This document shows, piece by piece, positions 57,501 to 64,000 of a stretch of 64,000 bases of DNA (position 1 is the stretch's first letter; the number at the start of each line of letters is the position of its first letter). Under the pieces are notes generated by a model. It made no database searches and had not been told where the DNA came from. It saw nothing but the letters and a program-made list of their open reading frames with translations. The translations under genes were made by a program, and so were the position numbers. The DNA is from Diadophis punctatus similis (taxonomy: Eukaryota; Chordata; Lepidosauria; Squamata; Dipsadidae): the NCBI GenBank assembly GCA_023053685.1, contig JALIGW010000040.1, positions 655,501 to 719,500 on the forward strand, written 5' to 3'.

Positions 57501-60500
57501 GTGTATGGTAAGGCCCATCTGGGTTGGAGAATGCCAGGCTCTCCTGCCACAGTCAATCTGATTTTTTACAGGTATTTGGAGATGCTGTTGGAATATCTGC
57601 AGGATTATACAGACCGAGTAAAGCCTCTGCTTGACCAGAATGAGCTGTTTGGCAAAATTCAGGGAGATTTTGAGAAAAAGTGGGAGATTGGCACTTTCCC
57701 TGGTTGGCCGGTGAGTGCCATTCTGTGGTGGGTGAGGCTTAATGTGAAGCACAACTGTTTTAAACCATGTTAATTGTTTATGTTTCTGGGAGAGACGCCT
57801 CCTCCCAGCCTGTGCCTCTGTGTCCCCAGTCAGCCTGAATGGCTGGGAGAGTTGGGGCTAAGCACATCTGGAGGCCACTGATCTGCACAACCTTTGTCTA
57901 CATATCCTCCTTTTGTCCCTTGACAGAAAGAGACTAGCAGTGCCCTCACGCATGCTGGGGCCCACCTGGACCTCTCTGCCTTCTCCTCTTGGGAGGTTGG
58001 TAGCCATTCTGAATCTCTTCTGGATCGGGGAGTGGGAGGTTAGGAGTGACCCCCCCCTTGGCGCTTCTGGGAATCCACGGGGCCACTTTCCTCTATGGCC
58101 CTGCAAGGAAGGAGTCAGCTTTTGGTACTTCCTCACAGGAATTGGCCTCCCTTGGTCTAGATCGGCTGAAATCTGCCCTGCTGGCCTTAGGTCTGAAATG
58201 TGGAGGGTAAGTGGAAACAGCTTTAGCGTTTGTGGTGGCCTAGCAGTCTGGGGGACATGCAGAGAAGTGGCACAGGCATATTGGTCCTGCCCTGGGCTTT
58301 CCTGGTGAATGTGCAGACCCTTGCCTGCGTGGGGATGGCACCCTCTGGCGAGAACAAGCAGAAGCATTTGATCTCAGCAGGTTTGAAAGCCAAAATAGCT
58401 CTTGTACAAAAGAATCAAGCTATTGTCTCTGCTTCCTACCCCAAAACACGTTCTGTATGTCCTTGGGTGACAAGGAACTTCCAGCGTTTTCCAGCTCCCC
58501 ATTCCCTAGTTCAATGTTTCTCAAATAGTGACCCCGGGGAACATGTGTGGTCCCTCTCGATTGATTCCCCCAGACGGGGAGTGTTTTCCCAGTTGCACGC
58601 TGCTCTGAGCCCGGAGAAGAAGGCCGCGAGGCAGGGCGGGGTGGCTGCGTGGCATCCTCTGCAGCTGGGTGAAAGCTTCAAATGGCACCCTAAAGCCTCC
58701 TTCCACACCATTCGCTGTGAGTGCCCGGCAGAGGCGGCGCTTATGGGCCAGGCCGGCGACACCAAAACATCGGCTTGATTAAGCTGGCCTGGCCCTGTGT
58801 CAAAAGAGGGCCCTAACCACGGTAGCCTATGCCTGCCTAACCGAAAACAGGCTCCACTGAGTTCAGTGTGACTTACTCCCAGGTAAGTGGGTAGAGCAGC
58901 CTTCCCCAGCCAGTAGTTTGCTTGCAGCTTATAATAAGTAAAATAATAAATATTAACAGTAAAATTCTATTGGGGCCCAGATCGCAGAGTTGGGGGCGCG
59001 CAAAATGTTTACTTCTTCCTAGGGGGGCGTAACAGAAAATAATTGAGAAGCACTGCCCGGAGGATATTGAAGAATATTTAGGAAAAATAGATTTACCTGT
59101 TATATCGGAAGAGGACAGGACTTTACTTAATAGAGAAATAACCATTGAAGAAATTAGAAAGGCCATTAACAAACAAAAGAACAACAAAACACCCGGACCA
59201 GATGGGATTCCCTCTGAGTTCTATAAACAATTCTGTCATAAATTAGAACCATTATTATTAGATGTATATAATGAGGCAATGGCTATCGCCAAGATACCAA
59301 ACTCATGGAAAGAGGCTTGCCTGGGTCTTATTTACAATGCTAAAATGTATCCTGGAGCCAGACCTGAAGGGTTCCTGCTCTCCTTCTTACCCAGGACATT
59401 GGAGGAACGTGCTCAGAGGCTTTTCAGCACAAAGGGCAAGTCCCTGGAGGCCCTTGATCCTGCTCTCTTTGCCAAAAACCCAAAGACAAAAGGGAGCAAG
59501 CGGTGAGTCTGCTGTGGGTTAGGGTTAGGTTGGGGTGCTGCATTGCCTGCTCAGGCCCTTTTTGAGTTGGTCCCTTCCTTTATTGGTCTCGGGTCCTGGG
59601 GTGAAGAAGCAGGGCCGCCTTTGGTGCCAGCTGGGGTTGCTCACTTCTGGGCACCATCGTTGTCTTGACAGGGACACAGAGCGGAATAAGGACGTCGCCT
59701 TCCTAGAGGCCCAGATCTACGAGTACGTGGAGATCCTTGGGGTAAGAGCCACCCCCTCCCCTGAGCATTGAGGTCCCAGGCAGGGGCTGCTGTATTCACA
59801 GGCCTTACTGTCCCTCAGGAGCAACGGCAGCTGACGCATGAAAATGTGCAGCGCAAGCAGGCGCGGACCGGGGAAGAGCGTGAGGAGGAAGAGGAAGAGC
59901 AGATCAGTGAAAGTGAAAGTGAGGACGAAGAGAACGAGATCATCTACAACCCCAAGAACTTGCCTCTGGGCTGGGATGGTAAGGTAAGGCCTCTGGCAGG
60001 ACACAAGGGCCTCCGTCTTCTCCTGGGACTGGCCTTGCACATGGCATCCGGTGACCTCTTTGGCTCTTTGCCTTCCAGCCAATTCCCTACTGGCTCTACA
60101 AGCTTCACGGGTTGAACATCAACTACAACTGTGAGATCTGTGGGAATTATACATACCGTGGGCCCAAAGCTTTCCAGCGACACTTTGCGGTAAGAAGCGC
60201 CATGCTGTGCTTCCATCTGGGAGAGGGTGGGATTCCTGAGGTTGGGGTGGGGGTGGGAGGGAGCAGTTGGGCTTTTCAGACTGATTCCAGAGCAGGTTCC
60301 TTGCTGGTCTGGCATCTTGGTAGTTTCCTCCGACTTCAAGGCGCAGTGACGCAGTGGTTAGAATGCGGTACTGCAGGCTAATTCTGCTGCCTGCCGGCTG
60401 CCTGCAATTTGGCAGTTTGAATCTCACCAGGCTCAAGGTTAATTCAACCTTCCGAGGGAGTAAAGTGAGGACTCAAATTGTTGGGGGCAATATGCTGACT

Positions 60501-61224
60501 TTGTAAACAGCTTAGGGAGGGCTGTAAAGCACTGTGAAGTGGTATATAAGTCTAAGTGCTATTGCTATCTCTAGTAACCTCAGCACTGCTCCGGGGCTGG
60601 GAGAGAGCTGCTTTTGCGTCCTGCCTCTCTTGAGACCCCAACGCCACAGCATTCTTTCAGGAAGAGGCAAAGAATGCGTGCATGCATCTGGAACACTTTT
60701 AATTTGGATGAAGCTGGGGGTGGACTCTGTGGCCCAAGTGTCTCCTTTAAACTCTAGGATTCCTAACTTCTCCAGGCCATTCTTGGCTTCTCAAGAGCAG
60801 TCCTTGTTTTAGGGGGCTGGGTCCTCGGTTTTATGATCCCTTGTGCTCTACAGGAATGGCGCCACGCTCATGGAATGCGATGCTTGGGCATTCCCAACAC
60901 AGCTCACTTCGCAAACGTTACGCAGATCGAAGACGCCGTGTCGTGTAAGTGGGCACAAAGCTTGTTTGCCCTGACCTCAAGGGTGGGAAAGAGGATATCC
61001 TGGCCTTGGCAGGGGGTGTTGAGTGGCGGGGCAGGCAGAGTCAAGATGGTTGGGCTTGCATCAGGGAAAAGCCTTAGGCTTTTAGGGGGGGGGGCTATTA
61101 TTTCATAGGAGCTTCTGAAAGCTTCCCCTCAGCACCAAAGCAGGACTTGACTTTCCTCTGTTTTTCAGTGTGGGCCAAGCTGAAGCAACAGAAGGCTTCG
61201 GAGAGGTGGCAGCCAGATACAGAA
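53893..61224 (+). CDS. SF3A3: SF3A3, splicing factor 3a subunit 3 (SF3a60), 16 exons seen, 3' end missing
   Basis: Coding exons: 53893-53988, 54076-54123, 54206-54258, 54349-54454, 56595-56667, 56799-56890, 57245-57327, 57572-57710, 57927-57995, 58139-58206, 59395-59502, 59672-59741, 59819-59983, 60079-60189, 60854-60944, 61169-61224. All are GT-AG and in phase, giving 476 aa. Human has 501; the final 25 residues (one exon) are not found before 64000. The start is [17 protein letters not shown] after a perfect GCCGCCACC Kozak. A SAP-like helical region lies at about 254-290, an acidic [10 protein letters not shown] / [11 protein letters not shown] stretch at about 353-375, and a matrin-type zinc finger C408-x2-C411-x13-H425-x5-H431. 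With SF3A1 and SF3A2 it forms SF3a, which joins 17S U2 snRNP at the branch site in the nucleus. Intron 10 carries hAT-like and L1 fragments. Confidence 0.97.
54455..56594 (+). other. SF3A3: SF3A3 intron 4
   Basis: A 2.1-kb intron. It holds the SINE at 55691-55888. The rest is AT-rich without a recognised feature. Confidence 0.8.
55691..55888 (+). mobile_element. Second-family tRNA-derived SINE, in SF3A3 intron 4
   Basis: GAGCCAGTTTGGTATCAAAG, GCTGGGTGACCTTGGCCAC, AAGAAAACAGCAGGAGC and TTGTCCAGGCAGTTA. Its head matches 48421-48635; the 3' half differs. Confidence 0.7.
58512..59055. mobile_element. hAT-like element in SF3A3 intron 10 (544 bp)
   Basis: Ends CAATGTTTCTCAAATAGTG and ATAATTGAGAAGCACTG are the same termini as 28488-29405, in reverse orientation. 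The near-end block AAAATGTTTACTTCTTCCTAGG is also shared. No convincing target duplication is seen (CCCTAGTT against CCCGGAGG), so one flank may have been lost. Confidence 0.72.
59056..59376 (+). mobile_element. L1 ORF2 reverse-transcriptase fragment reaching the SF3A3 exon 11 acceptor
   Basis: Open without a stop: [19 protein letters not shown], then [33 protein letters not shown]. These are the conserved L1 reverse-transcriptase start blocks (KTPGPDG, SWKEA). Similarity fades after about 59330 and is lost by about 59376. The exon 11 acceptor CCCAG is at 59390-59394. The L1 frame is the same as the SF3A3 reading frame in exon 11. Confidence 0.88.
60340..60570 (+). mobile_element. Sauria-type SINE in SF3A3 intron 14
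   Basis: GGCGCAGTGACGCAGTGG head, GTTTGAATCTCACCAGGCTC, AATTGTTGGGGGCAATATGC and TAAGTGCTATTGCTATCT tail. Sense to SF3A3. Confidence 0.87.
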
Positions 61225-62067
61225 GTAAGTTAGGGTAGAGGGGGTTCTTCTTAGCCCTTGTTGTGCAGCACCTGAGCCCTTGGACCAGATTGGAGATTCA
61301 GTATAACCTCAGGGGTTGACTGGCCACTGGGATAAATAACTGTTGAGCTGCAGTAAGAAATCACTTTATGTAACTTCTAATTTCATTTTAAATCATCCTT
61401 GTTAATATTATGTTTACAAATGCACTACATCTTTTCAAAGGATATTTTTGAAAATGTTAAATTACTCTAACTCTCCTCCAGTGAGGGGCTCTAGGTTAAA
61501 ATACTTGGTCTTATTTTCTTTCACTCGCTGCTGTCCCCCCTTCCTGTCTAATACAAATAGTATTTTTTTTAAAGCAGAAGGCACATACTCATCTTTATTT
61601 TGTATATATGACTTATAGTTTTGCCAGTCTTCATATACAATTGTGACTCCAGACTTGGGACAGTTCATTCATTAGGATGGGAATGGGCAAACTATCCAAT
61701 TATTTCCACAGTTGTGCATGTTTTTTTTTCAAAGCTCTATTACATCTGATCAGTTTCTTCCTATTGTTGAAAGGCTGATTCTCCTACAGATTCTGCCCTT
61801 TTCCTTTTTAATAACATTGATCAAAGATTCGTCTGTGGTTCCTACAAAAGGGTCTGCCATTATTTTTCTTACATTGACCAAAAGAACAAAAAAGAAGCAA
61901 TTCTGTTTATGGCCTTCAGCATTTCCCTGCATGACCTCAGGGGGTTGCGACCCCCTCAACATCAACAGGGCCATTTTGGTGGTGGTGGAGGGGGGAGGCG
62001 AGGAGGAGGAATGTCAAAGACATCAAAATACTGGGGAGACGATCCCTGTGTTGTTAAGCACAGAAAT
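61225..62067 (+). other. SF3A3: SF3A3 last intron, 5' part
   Basis: Begins with donor GTAAGT. AT-rich, no feature recognised. The terminal SF3A3 exon was looked for here and to the end of the window and not found. Confidence 0.6.
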
Positions 62068-62260
62068 GTCCCAAAAGTGCTTTTTCAAGAGGCAACTGGA
62101 CTTTCTGGCTTTTCTTTGAAGACGTTTCATTTCTCCAGAATTGAAGAAGCTTCTTGAATGAGAAAAGAAACGTCTTCAAAGAAAAACCAGAAAGTCCCAA
62201 GCTTTCAAGTTGCCTCTTGGAAAAGCACCTTTGGGACAACCGGGACCTGGATGACGGAGA
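62068..62260. repeat. Fold-back repeat, copy 3
   Basis: GTCCCAAAAGTGCTTTTTCA, AAGAGGCAACTGGACTTTCT and TTTGAAGACGTTTC pair with GAAACGTCTTCAAA, AGAAAGTCC and AAAAGCACCTTTGGGACAAC about a GAAGAAGCTTCTT centre. Flank GGGACCTGGATGACGGAG. It is the most complete of the three copies. Confidence 0.85.
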
Positions 62261-62533
62261 TTCTCCATAGACATTTAGTACAGACAGACGTCGGTGGTGC
62301 CTCAGCTTAAAAGCAGCCGATGCTGTTACGGCATTCCACACTGTATCTTATTGCCTCCTTTTTGTTTTGGTTTAGATATTTCCTTGCATCTGTGTATACA
62401 TTTCCTTTTTCAATTCACAAACCATAGAACTTACTAGAGTCACCAGTATGCCACAAAAAGTGCACTGGACAATTTATCCTGTGGAAGTATCACTAATATG
62501 TAGGAAATAATGTTAGCTACTTTTTCCCTAGTA

Positions 62534-62902
62534 CAGGTAGTCCTCAACTTACAACAGTTCACTTAGTGACTGTTCAAAGTTACAACAGCACTGAAAAAAG
62601 TGACTTAATACCATTTTTCACACTTATGACCATTGCAGCATCCCCATGGTCACATGATTTACATTTGGATGCTTGACAACTGACTCGTATTTATGACAGT
62701 TGCAAATCATGTGATTACCTTTTGCAACCTGACAAGCAAAGTCAGTGGGGAAACCAGATTCACTTAACAACTGTGTTACTAATTTAAGAACTACAGTGAT
62801 TCAGAGAAAAGTCATAAAATGAAATAAAACTCACTTAACAAATTTCTCACTCAACAACATAAATTTTGGGCTCAGTTGCGGTTGTAAGGTGAGGAGTACC
62901 TG
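62534..62902. mobile_element. TA-flanked MITE (369 bp)
   Basis: Ends CAGGTAGTCCTCAACTTACA and TGTAAGGTGAGGAGTACCTG, flanked by TA at 62532-62533 and 62903-62904. The body has repeated internal GTGACTGTT / AACTTACAACAG-like units and a CATGGTCACATGATT block, a common squamate MITE layout. It lies in the presumed last intron of SF3A3. Confidence 0.87.
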
Positions 62903-63239
62903 TAACTGCCTCTCAGCTGTGGTCTTTAAGCAGAACCCCAGCTTTAGGGTGTGGAATCTTTCTATGTATGCTGTTGGGGTGTGCTGGCACCGATAAAAAA
63001 GTCAGAACAACAGAAGATAATCCTGTTTAACATTACAACTTAAGGCCTTGCACATTGTGTAGGGTAATTAAAGATATCAAAGACCTCATGCATTCTCACA
63101 AAGGCGACTCAACTCCAGCCAAGACACAAACCTCAGTTTCTGAATGGTATCTTAACTTCCTATTAATACTGTGTAACTTTTAGTAGGGATAGCAAAAGGA
63201 GAAATACCCCGGTGGAATGGCAAAGTAACTGCCTCCAAA

Positions 63240-63515
63240 ACATTCAAAGGGTGGGAGGTGAGAAGAGATGTGGCCTTCCGAAAAGCCGTTAAGACATGGC
63301 TTTTCCTGCAGGCAGGGGGTAGAGCTTATTTCCATCTGCGCTCTCCCCCGGGTATGTCTGGTTGGTTGAATGGTTTTTATATTGCAATTTTTAATTTTTA
63401 TATTTTGATTTTAACTCAACTGTTTATTGGTTATTCTTGTATTTTTCTTGTGTTGTATGCCGCCCTGAGTCCCTCGGGAGTTGGGCGGCATATAAGAAAA
63501 CCAAATAAATAAATA
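63240..63515 (+). mobile_element. LINE 3' fragment (L2/CR1-clade-like), copy A
   Basis: Encodes AFRKAVKTWLFLQAGGRA (63270-63325), then the 3' UTR with GCCGCCCTGAGTCCCTCGGG and TAAATAAATAAAT. Sense counterpart of the element at 303-775. Confidence 0.8.
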
Positions 63516-64000
63516 AATGTGTGTGTGGGGGGGGGGGGGGTTCGTGAGAGATCAGTCCCACAGAGAGGGCCTTCTCCGGGTCCCGTCAGCCAAACAATGC
63601 CGGCTGGCGGGCCCACGGGGAAGGGCCTTCTCTGTGGGAGCCCCATCTCTCTGGAACCAACTCCCGCCAGAGATCCGTACTATCCCCACCCTACTGGCCT
63701 TCCGCAAGGCAGTAAAAACATAGCTCTTCCGGCAGGCGGGGTGAAGAGATGATTCCCCCAAGGATGAATGGCTTTTTATATTGTAATATGATGTTTTTAG
63801 ATGCCTTTTTTAATGTGTAGTTCTAATCTCTGCTGTAAGCCGCCCTGAGTCCCACGGGATTGGGCGGCCTATAAGAACTCTTATAAATAAATAAATAAAT
63901 AAATAAGAAAACCAAATAAATAAATGTGTGTGTGTGGGGGGGTTCGTGAGAGATCAGTCCCACAGAGAGGGCCTTCTCCGGGTCCCGTCAGCCAAACAAT
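63516..64000 (+). repeat. Tandem duplication of a LINE 3' segment, period 402 bp, cut by the window edge
   Basis: 63541-63598 (starting TTCGTGAGAGATCAGTCCCA) recurs identically at 63943-64000. Each unit is preceded by AAGAAAACCAAATAAATAAA, a GT run and a G run. One unit encodes LWNQLPPEIRTIPTLLAF and a second LINE 3' tail. The second unit is truncated at 64000. Confidence 0.85.

Noticed and set aside
58230..58778. 182-codon plus frame in SF3A3 intron 10
   Set aside because: It spans plain intron and the hAT-like element starting at 58512, has no conserved domain, and is out of the SF3A3 exon structure.
1..64000. A novel multi-gene system (operon, defence island, integrated virus)
   Set aside because: All confident coding exons belong to three known, syntenic vertebrate genes. 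The remaining sequence is repeats and unassigned non-coding DNA.

Overview
The window looks like nuclear DNA of a squamate reptile, most likely a snake. It has split vertebrate genes with GT-AG introns. It also has CR1 and L1 LINE fragments, tRNA-derived SINEs of the Sauria type, many hAT-like and TA-flanked DNA elements, and a CR1 tail that runs straight into a pentanucleotide microsatellite, a trait known from snake genomes. The species call is inference; no rRNA or mitochondrial sequence is present to fix it.

Three conserved protein genes are clear. UTP11 (minus strand, 8662-16496, 8 coding exons, 252 aa) encodes a small-subunit processome protein. FHL3 (plus, 36793-39253, 5 coding exons, 279 aa) encodes a four-and-a-half-LIM protein. 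SF3A3 (plus, 53893-61224, 16 coding exons found, 476 aa) encodes the 60-kDa subunit of U2 snRNP factor SF3a; its last coding exon is not in the window. Order and relative orientation match the human 1p34.3 block SF3A3-FHL3-UTP11 (POU3F1 next), seen here in reverse, so POU3F1 would be expected to the left of position 1. UTP11 and SF3A3 start in CpG-rich promoters. The genes share no pathway; this is ordinary vertebrate synteny.

Layout: 1-8.6 kb holds repeat debris, a (GA)n tract and an orphan CpG island at about 6.2-6.9 kb beside a homeodomain-site-rich AT patch. 8.6-16.5 kb is UTP11, whose 4.6-kb intron 5 contains transposons nested in one another. 17-36.7 kb is intergenic or 5' non-coding FHL3 territory with CR1, a full-TSD L1 3' fragment, and several hAT-like elements. 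36.7-40.3 kb is FHL3 with its poly(A) signal. 40.3-53.3 kb is repeat-dense (CR1, hAT-like elements, a 650-bp fold-back, long GGAA and GATA arrays). 53.4-61.2 kb is SF3A3. 61.2-64 kb is repeats, ending in a 402-bp tandem duplication cut by the window edge.

I see no operon, CRISPR array, integrated virus or novel multi-gene system. The most interesting signals concern transposons meeting genes: an L1 reverse-transcriptase fragment that ends just upstream of an SF3A3 splice acceptor and is open in frame into that exon; mobile elements carrying perfect NRF1-type palindromes; and a set of elements with 8-bp target duplications and GC-rich fold-back cores.
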